The notes: generated by a model not told the origin, from the sequence alone. A DNA stretch of 64,000 bases from Chitinophagaceae bacterium (GCA_019638625.1 JAHBTK010000001.1:173434-237433); one strand, 5' to 3'; positions 22,692 to 33,296 are shown, counted from the first letter of the stretch. Numbers and translations: made by a program.

Positions 22692-25583
22692 TTAATTCAG
22701 CGCCTTATACAAAGCATCCTGGATATTGCCCCTTACATTTAACCGAAGCAGGTTAGGACTGATCTCGGGGTTTACCCGGTTGCTGAGAAAAATATAGATC
22801 AGGTTCGATTGGGGATCCGCCCATACACAGGTGCCGGTAAAACCTGTATGCCCGAATGTTTCTGCAGACGCCAGTTTGCCGGGGTAGGGCTCACCATTGA
22901 TGTTATCCGGCTTATCAAAGCCCAATGCCCGACGGCTGATCTTACTGCTTTTCACAGTAAATTTTTTTATCGTTTCGGGCGAAAAGAAATAGTAACCGTT
23001 GTACTTACCACCGTCGAGTACCATCTGCATCATTACGGCCAGGTCGTAAGCATTGCTGAACAGCCCGGCATGACCGGCTACCCCACCCATCATAGCAGCG
23101 CCGGGGTCATGCACATCTCCCTGGATCAGTTGCCGGCGGAAGCCTTTTTCCTCTTCTGTGGGTGCAATCTGCTTGCGGTCAAACCTGTTCAGAGGCTTAA
23201 ACCCGGCTACACTCAACCCCAATTTCCTGTAAAGCTCTTTCTGAATGTACTCATCCAGTGGCATACCAGACACCGCTTCCACTATTTTGCCCAGGAAAAT
23301 AAAATCATTGTCGCTGTAAATATATTTCGCGGGACCTATCGGGCTGTTCAGTATTCTTTGATAGATGGTATCTTCCCAGGCAGTTTTCATATACATGGTA
23401 TCCGCTACGCGGATATTATATTCCGGGGATCGGGTACTGCTGTAAAACCCGGGCAAGGGCACACCCGTAGTGGTATCAATGGTCTCCCTGTAAAAAGGAA
23501 TAAAAGCTTTCAATCCGGCCTGGTGGAGCAGGATATCTTCTATTTTAAGCTTTGATTTGTTGGTGCCTTTCACTGAAGGCAGATAGTCGCCCAATGTTTT
23601 GTTCAGTTTTATTTTACCCTGATCATAGAGCCGCATAACGGAGAGAGTGGTTGCACAGATCTTGGTGACGGAGGCCAGGTCGAAAACCGTTTCAATGTCC
23701 ATCTTCTTTGTGCTGTCGTAGGTTTGGTATCCATAAGATCTGTAAAAAGCAATTTTGCCATTTTTTACCGCCATCACGGTCATCCCGGGTGCAGCACGTT
23801 GTTGGATAGCCGCTGCCGCCAGGGAGTCTACTTCACGGAACTTTTCAACCGCAGGCGGAGCAGGCGGGGCAACAGGCGAACTGCTGATTCCGGAACCTAC
23901 AGGAAGGGCTTCACAAACAGTAACCGGCAGTTTGCCTTTGGCTCCCAGTATTCCGCTTAATATATCGGCTGCCACTTCCTGCGTGGTGACCGCATCGTCG
24001 TAACAGGCAACAAGGTTGGAAGCCTTACAGAAATTGCCGGTAGCATAAGGGTTTCCAAAAGCAAATACAGCTACGGAAGGCAAGGCCTGCACCTGCTCCA
24101 GCAATTGTACAGCGGCCGCGCTGATACCAAAATTACCGGCAGGAAAACGATTGTAGCGATGCACTCCCACTACCATCGCGTCATACCTGGTCTGCAGGGT
24201 GGTAACGATAGAAGTTACCCTGCGGGTATCTTCATTGTAATTAAAATAATACGCGTCAGCATTATATCGTTCACGAAGTTTACGCGCAAAAGTATTGTCA
24301 TTGTTTATACCTATACCAAGATACGCCACCCGAAGTTTTTGGGTGCTGTCGGGTACCAAGGGAATGAACTTGGTTTCATTACGGAGCAGGGTAACCGCAT
24401 TTTCGGTCACCAGCCTGGTGATCTCGGCGGAACGGGCATTCAGCTTATCCGCCAGGTTGTTTGTTTGCACAGGCTGCCAGTTGCTCAGCCCGTATTGATA
24501 TTTGGCCAGCAGTACTTTCCTGACGGCCTCATTTATCTGCTTCCAGCTTAGATCTTTTTTCCGGATGGACTTTTTGATTTCCTTGATGCTTCCCGGAATA
24601 TCGCCGGGTAAACACAACATATCGTTGCCTGCAATCAGCGATTGGGCGGAGGCCTCTCCATCCGGAAAAAATTTGGTTACCCCTTTCATCTCCAGGGCAT
24701 CGGTGAATGTAAGTCCGGTAAAACCCAACTCATCGCGCAGCAGCCTGGTAACATTGTTATAGGACAAGGAAGTAGCCCTGTTCGTCCTGTTGTCTATTGA
24801 AGGGATGGACAGGTGCGCTATCATCATGCTGCCGACGCCTGCCCTGATCATTTCGCGAAAAGGGTAAAGCTCCAGGGAGTCCAGGTCAGCCCTCGCCTTA
24901 TTGATGACAGGCAAATCATAGTGAGAATCCACCGATACATCGCCATGCCCGGGAAAATGCTTGGCACAGGCCATCACACCGGCATCCTGCATCCCCTTCA
25001 TATACTGCACTCCCAATGTGGCTACCCGGTATTTGTCCTCTCCAAAAGACCGGTCGTTGATCACCGGGTTAGCGGGGTTATTGTTGATATCCACCACAGG
25101 CGCATAATTCACCTGTATGCCTGTATTCCTGCATTGTTCACCTACCCATTTGCCGTATTCATAAATGATAGCAGGATCCTGCACGGCTCCCATCATCATT
25201 TGGCGGGGTAATCCCTGCACACTGTCCATGCGCATACCCAGTCCGTTCTCTCCGTCGATACATACCAGCAACGGCACTTTGGCCGCTGCCTGCAACCGGT
25301 TGACGATTGCAGCCTGCGTTACAGGACCACCCTGGAAAAGGCATATACCGCCAATATTGTACTTATTTACGGCTTCCAGCACTTCGGCATCGTAAAAAGT
25401 TACTTTCCGGTTGGCATCGATTGATGACAGGCGTACCACCATCAACTGGGCTATTTTTTCGTCTTCCGACAAAGTTGTCAGTACACTATCAGCCCATTGC
25501 CCTGCGCTCAGGCTGCTATGCCGCTGGCTAAAAGCGTGAAAATGAAAACATATAACAGAAATCAAGATCAATAAATACTTCAT
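22692..25583 (-). CDS. Secreted fusion of GH3 beta-N-acetylhexosaminidase and serine hydrolase (beta-lactamase fold)
   Basis: 963 residues from ATG 25581-25583; a signal peptide (MKYLLILISVICFHFHAFSQ) supports this start over the longer frame. The N-terminal half is GH3 of the NagZ type, with KHFPGHG (208-214), DSH (219-221) carrying the catalytic His, and FTDALEM near 293-299 with the nucleophile Asp. A second Rossmann-like GH3 C domain follows (about 410-560). The C-terminal half is an S12 serine hydrolase: SVTK (638-641), a YSD triad in place of YxN, and HTG near the end. Such fusions are known in Bacteroidota and probably act on peptidoglycan fragments in the periplasm. Confidence 0.92.
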   Translation of the reverse strand: MKYLLILISVICFHFHAFSQRHSSLSAGQWADSVLTTLSEDEKIAQLMVVRLSSIDANRKVTFYDAEVLEAVNKYNIGGICLFQGGPVTQAAIVNRLQAAAKVPLLVCIDGENGLGMRMDSVQGLPRQMMMGAVQDPAIIYEYGKWVGEQCRNTGIQVNYAPVVDINNNPANPVINDRSFGEDKYRVATLGVQYMKGMQDAGVMACAKHFPGHGDVSVDSHYDLPVINKARADLDSLELYPFREMIRAGVGSMMIAHLSIPSIDNRTNRATSLSYNNVTRLLRDELGFTGLTFTDALEMKGVTKFFPDGEASAQSLIAGNDMLCLPGDIPGSIKEIKKSIRKKDLSWKQINEAVRKVLLAKYQYGLSNWQPVQTNNLADKLNARSAEITRLVTENAVTLLRNETKFIPLVPDSTQKLRVAYLGIGINNDNTFARKLRERYNADAYYFNYNEDTRRVTSIVTTLQTRYDAMVVGVHRYNRFPAGNFGISAAAVQLLEQVQALPSVAVFAFGNPYATGNFCKASNLVACYDDAVTTQEVAADILSGILGAKGKLPVTVCEALPVGSGISSSPVAPPAPPAVEKFREVDSLAAAAIQQRAAPGMTVMAVKNGKIAFYRSYGYQTYDSTKKMDIETVFDLASVTKICATTLSVMRLYDQGKIKLNKTLGDYLPSVKGTNKSKLKIEDILLHQAGLKAFIPFYRETIDTTTGVPLPGFYSSTRSPEYNIRVADTMYMKTAWEDTIYQRILNSPIGPAKYIYSDNDFIFLGKIVEAVSGMPLDEYIQKELYRKLGLSVAGFKPLNRFDRKQIAPTEEEKGFRRQLIQGDVHDPGAAMMGGVAGHAGLFSNAYDLAVMMQMVLDGGKYNGYYFFSPETIKKFTVKSSKISRRALGFDKPDNINGEPYPGKLASAETFGHTGFTGTCVWADPQSNLIYIFLSNRVNPEISPNLLRLNVRGNIQDALYKALN

Positions 25584-25762
25584 GCTCCGGATTTTTTGGA
25601 AGTGCTGTGGAGCGAATTTATTATGATTCGGGCGGGTGAGCAAATCAAAGTAGAGAAGCTACGCAATCCTCCCCGTTTGAAGCGCCTGCCGTCAATTTCG
25701 ATTAAATCGATTTGCATCCGCTCAAAGTACCGCACCAATCGAAAAACGCAATAAATATTAGC

Positions 25763-26413
25763 CTATTTTTCAAATGACTGAATAAAATCTTTTATCTGGT
25801 CGCCGGTCAACACTCCCAGCACACCGGTAACAATAAACTGAACACCCACGCAAAGGATAATAAAGCCCATGATCTTTGTCATTGCATGCAGTCCGTTTAC
25901 ACCAAGCAGCTTCACCAACCTTGTAGAAGAGCGGAGCGTGAAAAAAACAATGGTTGCTACCACCAGGATACCCAGTGCGATGTACACATAGTCCAGCCAG
26001 GCGCCTTTGGCTATCGAACTCATCCCGATAACTACTGATATAGCTCCCGGTCCACTGAGACTGGGCATCGCCAGCGGTGTAAAGGAAATGTCCCGTTTTT
26101 CGGCGGCTTCTTTAGCCTCTGCTTTTGTATGGTGACTGTCCTTTGGTTTAAGCATTCCCATACCCACGCCGGAAACAAGGATACCGCCTGCTATTCGCAT
26201 ACCCGGCAATGATAATCCGAAAAAATTCATAATAAAAGTACCGGCTACCAGGAACACCAACAATATGGCAGTCATATAGACCACGCCTTTCTTTGCCTGG
26301 TTGTTTCTTTCCGCATCGGCATATCCTTCTGTAAGGGAAAGGAACATTGGGGCGGTACTAAATGGGTTTACTATGGGTAATAGTGCTGCGATAGTGCCAA
26401 AAATCAGTTCCAT
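25763..26413 (-). CDS. MarC family integral membrane protein
   Basis: 216 residues with six hydrophobic segments. The family landmarks are LLPIVNPFSTAPMFLSLTEG at the N-terminus, IAGGILVSGVGMGML, and MPSLSGPGAISVVIGMSS in the middle; PxNPxG-like and GPGAI motifs are typical. MarC proteins are inner-membrane proteins of uncertain transport function; the old link to antibiotic resistance has not held up. The gene is monocistronic. The 389-nt region upstream holds an inverted-repeat element and the divergent oxidoreductase gene. Confidence 0.92.
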   Translation of the reverse strand: MELIFGTIAALLPIVNPFSTAPMFLSLTEGYADAERNNQAKKGVVYMTAILLVFLVAGTFIMNFFGLSLPGMRIAGGILVSGVGMGMLKPKDSHHTKAEAKEAAEKRDISFTPLAMPSLSGPGAISVVIGMSSIAKGAWLDYVYIALGILVVATIVFFTLRSSTRLVKLLGVNGLHAMTKIMGFIILCVGVQFIVTGVLGVLTGDQIKDFIQSFEK

Positions 26414-26802
26414 ATTTTCAATTTTAGTGAGTCAGCGACAAAATAAGCGGTAAAAATAATAAATTCATTTTTCCGGCTTGCAGAGCAACAACAGGGAATG
26501 CAAAGAGAAACTATATAACCGGAATTGTCATTTTCTTTAAACAGCCATATAGACCGGGTTAACAAAATGGAGACCCGTATTAAAAACAAAAAGCTGTTGT
26601 CATTCCCTTATATATAAAATATTTTATTAACTTTCTAGTGTTAAGTTGAACGTATATATTTTATATATGCCACGAATGTGCAAACTAATATTCGTGCCTG
26701 CCCGACTGCGTCATTCAGGCGGGCATTCGTGGCATATTATACGACATTTTAAATTTAGCATAGCACTAGGATCAATATTTTTTCATCAAAAATGCATTTT
26801 TC
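26414..26802. other. AT-rich intergenic region with an inverted-repeat element
   Basis: No gene is seen. The main feature is a perfect 14-bp inverted repeat (ATATGCCACGAATG at 26665-26678 and CATTCGTGGCATAT at 26724-26737). It encloses a second pairing, CACGAAT (26671-26677) with ATTCGTG (26690-26696), and a GCCCG/CGGGC pair. The remainder is low-complexity AT and presumably includes promoters of the divergent genes. Confidence 0.5.
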
Positions 26803-27906
26803 ATGAGTGTACTATCACGTAGAAAAGCGCTGAAATCCCTGGCATTGGGAGGGGCAGGTATTTTTTTAGCACCGAACATCCTGATGTCATGCGGTAACAA
26901 GCCTAAAAAAGACAAACTCGGTGTTGCACTTGTCGGATTAGGCTACTACAGTACCGATCTGCTGGCGCCGGCATTTGAACAAACCCAACACTGTTACCTG
27001 GCGGGTATCGTTACCGGCACTCCGGCGAAGGCGGAAGCCTGGCAGAAAAAACATAATCTTCCGGATAAAAATATATACAACTACCAGAATTTTGATGATA
27101 TAGCCAATAACCCGGATATAGACGTAGTGTATGTGGTATTACCGCCATCCATGCATGAAGAATACGTGGTAAGAGCCGCCAACGCCGGTAAACATGTATG
27201 GTGCGAAAAGCCAATGGCGATGACAGAAGCAGAATGCTCCCGCATGATAGAAGCCTGCAAAAAAAATAAACAATCACTCGCCATCGGGTATCGGTTGCAA
27301 CATGAGCCCAATACCAAAGAATATAAACGCATCATAAGAGAGAAATTGCTGGGGAAAGTATTGAAACTGGAGGACGCCGCCGGGTATTTTGACGGCAGAA
27401 CAGATCACTGGAAACAAAAACGGGAAATGGGTGGTGGCGTCCTGTTAGATATGGGTGTTTACGCCATTCAGGGTGCCCGTCACGGAACCGGGATGGAACC
27501 TGTATCCGTGGTGTCGGCACAAACCTCTACTACCCGTCCGGAGATATACAAAGACGGACTGGCAGAAACCGCTATCGCTACATTGGAGTTTCCCGGCGGT
27601 GTTATGGCCAATATCAAAACAAGCTTTGGAGAAAATGTGAACTTCCTGAATATTCATTGCGAAAAAGGCACTATTGAAATGGCGCCCTATTCCGCCTATT
27701 CCGGGGTAAAAGGCAAAAGCCCCCTGGGTGAAATAAACTTCCCTTATAATACTCCATGGCAACAGACCAACCAGATGGACAATGACGCGCTTTCTATTAT
27801 GAACAAACAGCCGATGCTGGTACCGGGTGAAGAAGGACTGAAAGATATCAGGATCGTAGAAGCAATACTAAAGTCTGCTGAAACGGGGCAATCAGTTAAG
27901 TTGTAA
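26803..27906 (+). CDS. Gfo/Idh/MocA family oxidoreductase with Tat-type signal
   Basis: 367 residues. The N-terminus SRRKALKSLALGGAGIFLAP is a twin-arginine-like signal, so the protein probably acts in the periplasm. The Rossmann fold starts at about 38 (LGVALVGLGYYSTD). The EKP motif (WCEKPMAMTEAE, near 136) marks the Gfo/Idh/MocA family, and GGGVLLDMGVYAI in the C-terminal domain holds the usual catalytic-region residues. Secreted members resemble glucose-fructose oxidoreductase, with tightly bound NAD(P). The substrate is likely a sugar or sugar derivative but cannot be named. The gene has no operon partner. Confidence 0.92.
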   Translation: MSVLSRRKALKSLALGGAGIFLAPNILMSCGNKPKKDKLGVALVGLGYYSTDLLAPAFEQTQHCYLAGIVTGTPAKAEAWQKKHNLPDKNIYNYQNFDDIANNPDIDVVYVVLPPSMHEEYVVRAANAGKHVWCEKPMAMTEAECSRMIEACKKNKQSLAIGYRLQHEPNTKEYKRIIREKLLGKVLKLEDAAGYFDGRTDHWKQKREMGGGVLLDMGVYAIQGARHGTGMEPVSVVSAQTSTTRPEIYKDGLAETAIATLEFPGGVMANIKTSFGENVNFLNIHCEKGTIEMAPYSAYSGVKGKSPLGEINFPYNTPWQQTNQMDNDALSIMNKQPMLVPGEEGLKDIRIVEAILKSAETGQSVKL

Positions 27907-27942
27907 ATCAGCCTGCTTACGGGGCGATGGAATTCGTGGCAT

Positions 27943-29250
27943 CTATTGCAGCTTGCCTTCCAGGTCGTAATCGTAGGCTTTGGTGATTTTTACATTTACA
28001 AACTCACCGGGAGCGAGTTTATTTTTTGAATGGATGATCACTTCATTGTCCACTTCTACCGAGTCGAACTCCGTGCGGCCAATATAGCGGCCCGCTTCTT
28101 TTTTATCTACCAGCACGCGGAAAGTCTGACCGACTTTTTCCTGGTTTTTTTCGTAGCTGATCTCCTGCTGCACCTCCATTATTTCCTGTGCACGGGACTC
28201 CTTTTCCCTGGCAGGTATATTGTCTTCCAGGTCGTAGGCCGATGTATTTTCCTCGTGCGAATAGGTAAACACTCCTACCCTGTCAAAACGATGTTGCTCC
28301 AGGAAAGACTTTAATACTTCCACGTCATCTCTTGTTTCGCCCGGGAAGCCGGTAATAAGCGTTGTGCGCAGGCATATACCCGGCACCCTCGACCGGATCT
28401 CACCGATCAGGTCATCCATTTCAGCTTTGGTGATCTGGCGTTTCATGGCTTTCAGCATATTGTCGCTGGCATGCTGTAAAGGCATATCCAGGTAATTGCA
28501 GATATTAGGGTGCTCCTTAATAGCATCCAGTATTTCCAGCGGGAATTTGGAAGGATAGGCATAATGCAACCGTATCCATTCAAGTCCTTTTACATCCGCG
28601 AGCGCATGCAGCAACTGGGGGAGCTCTCTTTTTTTGTATATATCCAGGCCATAATAGGTAAGCTCCTGTGCGATCAGCATTATTTCCTTTACCCCCTTGT
28701 TTACCAGGGTTTCTGCTTCTGATACCAACTCTTCTACCGGTTTGCTCACATGTTTACCCCGCATCAGCGGAATGGCACAGAATGAGCAGGTGCGGTTGCA
28801 TCCTTCAGATATCTTCATGTAAGCATAGTGCTTTGGCGTGCTCAGCAACCGTTCTCCCAATAGTTCCGCTTTGTAGTCGGCATCAAACTGTTTAAGGATC
28901 AGGGGCAGTTCCAGGGTACCAAACCATGCATCTACTTCCGGAATTTCTTCCTCCAGGTTGCCCCGGTAACGCTCGCTGAGACAACCGGTAACATATACCT
29001 TATCCAGTCTCCCTTTTTTCTTCAGTTCCACATGGTCTAATATGGTACTGATCGACTCTTCCTTGGCCTTATCGATAAACCCGCAGGTATTGATAACGAC
29101 AATATTATGATCAGATCTGCCGCTTTCATGCACCACATCTATATCATTTGCCCGCAATTGCCCGCTGAGCACCTCACTGTCTACAATGTTTTTACTGCAG
29201 CCCAGTGTAACAATGTTCACCTTATCTTTCCGGAGTGTTCTCGCTTTCAT
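27943..29250 (-). CDS. rimO: Ribosomal protein S12 methylthiotransferase RimO
   Basis: 435 residues from ATG 29248-29250, chosen because the family begins close to VNIVTLGCSKN. The N-terminal domain holds the second-cluster Cys at 18, 56 and 90. The radical SAM motif CNRTCSFC has Cys at 151, 155 and 158. A TRAM domain lies at the C-terminus. RimO methylthiolates Asp88 of ribosomal protein S12 with two [4Fe-4S] clusters. A -7-like box TATTTTTG lies 13 nt before the ATG. The AsmA-like gene ends 126 nt upstream of this start. Confidence 0.96.
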   Translation of the reverse strand: MKARTLRKDKVNIVTLGCSKNIVDSEVLSGQLRANDIDVVHESGRSDHNIVVINTCGFIDKAKEESISTILDHVELKKKGRLDKVYVTGCLSERYRGNLEEEIPEVDAWFGTLELPLILKQFDADYKAELLGERLLSTPKHYAYMKISEGCNRTCSFCAIPLMRGKHVSKPVEELVSEAETLVNKGVKEIMLIAQELTYYGLDIYKKRELPQLLHALADVKGLEWIRLHYAYPSKFPLEILDAIKEHPNICNYLDMPLQHASDNMLKAMKRQITKAEMDDLIGEIRSRVPGICLRTTLITGFPGETRDDVEVLKSFLEQHRFDRVGVFTYSHEENTSAYDLEDNIPAREKESRAQEIMEVQQEISYEKNQEKVGQTFRVLVDKKEAGRYIGRTEFDSVEVDNEVIIHSKNKLAPGEFVNVKITKAYDYDLEGKLQ

Positions 29251-29376
29251 ACAAGCGGCAAAAATACGGGATATTTGACTCTGTTTTGTTAAATATCCGG
29301 GTAGACCTTGTCGGGTAAGAACTCTGTGTGACAAACCTCCAGGCTTCTGCAAGGACAGCTTTTTTGCTGATCCGCT

Positions 29377-32300
29377 TTAAAACTCCATTTCCGGCAGCTT
29401 CATCTGGTCTTTATGTTTGTTATATTTCTTTCTGAGCTTCTTTTCCTGGAAAATGACACTACTGCTCATCGCGCCGCTCAGCAGGCTCTTCACCCAATAA
29501 TTAAAAACCGATTTTTCTGTGTCCCGTACATAAAATATATAAGTAGGCTTTTTGTTTTTCTTATGGATGAGTACATCGTTGGCAAACCAGGATAACATCT
29601 TCCTGAACAAGCCGGTTTTAGAGGTATCCGTTGCCTTTACCAGCCTTACTTTCAACCCGTCATAGTAAAAATGCATGATGCCTACGGCCGCGTATTTATT
29701 ACCGTTCCATTGTGCATACAGTGTATCCGCGTAACCGCTTTCCACCACCACATTACCAAAGGGAAGGGTGATATTGGTAAGGTTCTGCATGGTTACCGGC
29801 GATGCATTTAACCGCATACTGAATGAATACAACGAATCGTTATGCGCTTCCCGATACACGATCCGGCGTGCACGGGTATCATACAATTGTAAACTCCCGG
29901 TTATATTCAGGCTGTCATTCCCGTTATCAAAAGTTTGCAGCCCCGTTATTACCGCATTGATACTATCAATAGGAATGGAAGCCCGTTTACCGGTGAACCC
30001 GGAAAGGATGTCGACAAGCACTTTCGCATTTACCAATCTTACCGTATCTACAGATAAGGGAACGTTTATCTTCTCCAGCATTTGTCCGAACATCGGTTTA
30101 AATACATGCGGAGGCACGGGCAGGGTCTTATCCCTGTACGAGGTAATCAATACATCCTCCAGCAAAATGTTTGACGCCGTCAGCGACTTCGGATAGAAAG
30201 TGCCGTATGCCGGTTGCAGTATCTCCAGACCACCTCCCGAAACCGTCACATATTCCGACTGCCATCCCAGCTTTTCAAAATAAGCGGCTTCATCAAGATG
30301 CGGTTTCAGCCGGAAAGGACCGGTGACGAGCTTACGTTCCTCCGGCTGCCATTGCAAAAACTCAAACTGTATCCCACTCCTTTTACCATCGTACCTGAGT
30401 GCTCCTGTACGCAGTCCGGCTTTCTGCAACAGTTCATTGATATTAACGGAATCTCCTGAGATAACGATATTGGTAGCTTTCAAGGTTCCGTCAATATTAT
30501 TGACCGTCAACCGGGAACTATCTCCCGTGGAAAGGGTTAACTCACCATCACTCCACCGGCTGCTTACACTGCCGGTAAAACCCGGACTACTATTCATTCG
30601 CAGCCGGGCATTTTGTACAGACGAAATAAAGTCAGGAAACAGGAGGCTGATTTTTTTATTTTCCAGTTTTACCCCGGTAAGATTTACATCTAACCGCCTG
30701 AATTGAAGCCCCTCTGCAGAATCAAATGCAATTCCGGTAGACATCATATTCAAACCGGAACCGGCCGTAATACTTTTCTCTTCATTAGTATATTCCAGTA
30801 AAGCATTGGTTACCGCCAGGCTGTCCAGTCTGAACTCCGGTAGTGATGGAGAAACGGCACTATCTTTTTGCCCTGATAACAGGCGATAGGAAATAACGGG
30901 CTGATCGATAAAGAGTGATTTCAGGTGCAGGTCGCTGACATCGGAAGACAACAGTGAGATATCCGATCTTGTTAATGGTACGCTGATCTTCACCTGTGAT
31001 TTTGAGGTCTGTTGCTCAAACAAAAGCTCCCGGATGTCTGTAGTAGCAGCGGTATTAAGCTTTATCCTGTTAACAAATGCTTTGGCATTGTTACTGCCGA
31101 AAGCAACCGAGTCCAGGGTGGCCGAAATTTTTGACCACCGGATTTTTTTATCCTCAGAACGAATACCTTCGATATGTAATGCCTTGCCTGCAAACTGAAG
31201 GGAATTCTTTCCCTGGCTGTTGAAATTAATCTCATCTATATGCAGGTTGCCGATACTAACGGCAGGTAGTGAATGAACTGGTGGCTCCTGTTCCGCCGGT
31301 CCATTAGCGGGATTGATATTCAGATCTATTTTCTCTGCCCGGAAAGTTTTTAATCTTGTATCACCATCGAATAGCCTGTCCCAGTTCAATCCTTCCCACT
31401 CCGTATGAGAAGCGCGGAGATCTACTATATTATTGCGGCTGGAATGAAAACTCAGAAAGTTGGCCCGGGTTTTTCTCAGGTCGCCGGCAAACTGAAACTG
31501 TTCAACATTTACCAGTAGAGAAGGTGAATACAGGGTCATTTTTTTCGTAGCAAAGCTCCTGATTGATTCTTTTATATCCATTAGGTCGTCGCTGGCCGTA
31601 AACTCATTGAGCCTGATTTGCATATCGATATCATCCAGGTTCACATAGGTGGCTTCATCGCCAAATGCCCGGTAACTTACGTTCCCGTTTTTTATATGAA
31701 ACGATTTTACATCCAGCAGTTCATTCAGCCCCCGGAGCGTAACATAAAAACGGGCTATATTCGAAGCCTTTTTTCCGCCCGGACTTTTAAGAATACCCTT
31801 CCCGGTATTGTTGGTGAAGCTCATCTCGGGATTAATCAATTCTGCCGCATCGGCGCTGATCTTCTTTTCTATCAGCTCTTCCAGGTCAATTTCCTTCAGC
31901 GTCATATACGGAGCTTTGAAAGTAAAAAACTTAGGCTCATTGTTCTGCGGTGTAGGGCCGAACTCTACATCCGTAAGAACAAGGTCGTTGTCCTTTAAAA
32001 TAAACCGGTCAATGTTGAGTTTGAATAAATTATCCCTGGTAACAAAAGCTATTTTTTTCTGCGAAAGGATGATACTATCGGTTTTTAACGGGCTGTCTCC
32101 CTCTGCAATTACCAGGTTGTACACCTTTATGTCAGTCCCGCTATTGCTTAACGGCTTAATATTATTACTACTGGCCAGCAGAACTATTCCACTGTCAATA
32201 TGAATATATTTCACCCGGATACCGGAAAACATTTCCCGGATAGTGTTGCTGATAACATGCCCGGTATCCCGGGCCTGGTATCGTTTCTTTTCGGTAGTAG

Positions 32301-33174
32301 GGATGGTTACCCGTGGACGTGTCAATAAAAGGCTGTCAATGATCAATTCGTCTTTTTCGTACAGGGCGGCCAGGTTATTGGTAGAAAACAGTATCCTGTC
32401 AACGCTCACCGAAAACTTCCGGTTGTGCTTGTCCAGTCCACTGAAAACACAGGAATCAATCCGGAAGATCTTCTCTTCCCCCGACAGCACTAACTGCCTG
32501 AACCGGACCTGGTGCCGGTTATTGGGGAATTTCCAATCCTGGTCGGTGATATCCAGCAACACATGTTCCGAAGTGAGGAACCGATCGCTGGAATCTGTCT
32601 CTGCAAAATTCTTAACAGAGAAATTGATCCGGTCACTGCTAAACTTTCCCGGCAGATTGTTATTACCGTAAGTAAACGCGGCATTGTTGAGTGTAAAAGA
32701 CCTTACCGACAAATTAGCTTTCACCTTTTTCAGCTTATCAAAAATATCAGAAGCATGAACAGTGATCTTTTTATTTTTTTCCTCTTCCCGTGTATGTTCG
32801 TGGATACTTATTTCCGGAAAATCAATAGAAAAGCTGTCCACGGCCACCCTGGACTGAAAAAGGATCTGGCTCCATGATTTTATTGAAAAGAAAATAGCGG
32901 GGATCTTTACATCATATCTTGTTGCCTGTTCCGTGGTATCTGCGGGTATAAGGTGTGCCTCTCTTATCCGTACACTCTTGTCCAGGAAAGAGAATTTTAT
33001 TGACCTGGCATTTAACTCGTAAGTACCATTTGATTCAGAACTGACTATAAACTGCAGGGCTTCCTTAAACCGGTAAGTAACCAGGTACCAGCAGGCGCCA
33101 AGCACAAGCGAAATTACCGCTATCAATATGATCAGGCTTTTTACAGACTTCTTTCTGAACATTGGTGCCATCAT
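29377..33174 (-). CDS. Large AsmA-like membrane-anchored protein
   Basis: 1265 residues if started at ATG 33172-33174; further ATGs at 33169-33171 and 33160-33162 are also possible. One transmembrane helix (SLIILIAVISLVLGACWYLV) lies near the N-terminus. The rest is a long series of beta-strand repeats in the periplasm, with a typical AsmA-like start (ELNARSIKFSFLDKSVRI) and repeated units of the form DSxxLTRPxVTI, SFHIKNGNVSYR and DTVRLVNAKVLVD. Proteins of this shape form bridges that carry phospholipid between membranes. No precise family can be named. The C-terminus is basic (KKLRKKYNKHKDQMK). Confidence 0.7.
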   Translation of the reverse strand: MMAPMFRKKSVKSLIILIAVISLVLGACWYLVTYRFKEALQFIVSSESNGTYELNARSIKFSFLDKSVRIREAHLIPADTTEQATRYDVKIPAIFFSIKSWSQILFQSRVAVDSFSIDFPEISIHEHTREEEKNKKITVHASDIFDKLKKVKANLSVRSFTLNNAAFTYGNNNLPGKFSSDRINFSVKNFAETDSSDRFLTSEHVLLDITDQDWKFPNNRHQVRFRQLVLSGEEKIFRIDSCVFSGLDKHNRKFSVSVDRILFSTNNLAALYEKDELIIDSLLLTRPRVTIPTTEKKRYQARDTGHVISNTIREMFSGIRVKYIHIDSGIVLLASSNNIKPLSNSGTDIKVYNLVIAEGDSPLKTDSIILSQKKIAFVTRDNLFKLNIDRFILKDNDLVLTDVEFGPTPQNNEPKFFTFKAPYMTLKEIDLEELIEKKISADAAELINPEMSFTNNTGKGILKSPGGKKASNIARFYVTLRGLNELLDVKSFHIKNGNVSYRAFGDEATYVNLDDIDMQIRLNEFTASDDLMDIKESIRSFATKKMTLYSPSLLVNVEQFQFAGDLRKTRANFLSFHSSRNNIVDLRASHTEWEGLNWDRLFDGDTRLKTFRAEKIDLNINPANGPAEQEPPVHSLPAVSIGNLHIDEINFNSQGKNSLQFAGKALHIEGIRSEDKKIRWSKISATLDSVAFGSNNAKAFVNRIKLNTAATTDIRELLFEQQTSKSQVKISVPLTRSDISLLSSDVSDLHLKSLFIDQPVISYRLLSGQKDSAVSPSLPEFRLDSLAVTNALLEYTNEEKSITAGSGLNMMSTGIAFDSAEGLQFRRLDVNLTGVKLENKKISLLFPDFISSVQNARLRMNSSPGFTGSVSSRWSDGELTLSTGDSSRLTVNNIDGTLKATNIVISGDSVNINELLQKAGLRTGALRYDGKRSGIQFEFLQWQPEERKLVTGPFRLKPHLDEAAYFEKLGWQSEYVTVSGGGLEILQPAYGTFYPKSLTASNILLEDVLITSYRDKTLPVPPHVFKPMFGQMLEKINVPLSVDTVRLVNAKVLVDILSGFTGKRASIPIDSINAVITGLQTFDNGNDSLNITGSLQLYDTRARRIVYREAHNDSLYSFSMRLNASPVTMQNLTNITLPFGNVVVESGYADTLYAQWNGNKYAAVGIMHFYYDGLKVRLVKATDTSKTGLFRKMLSWFANDVLIHKKNKKPTYIFYVRDTEKSVFNYWVKSLLSGAMSSSVIFQEKKLRKKYNKHKDQMKLPEMEF

Positions 33175-33296
33175 CCCTATAAATATAAATCTAATACTCC
33201 TCAATGCGATATTTTTTTAAAAATGACTATTTCGTCAGCACCGGAAAAAAATAAATGCGTTGTCTTCCGTATATTTCAGTACTTAAATCTTAAAAC

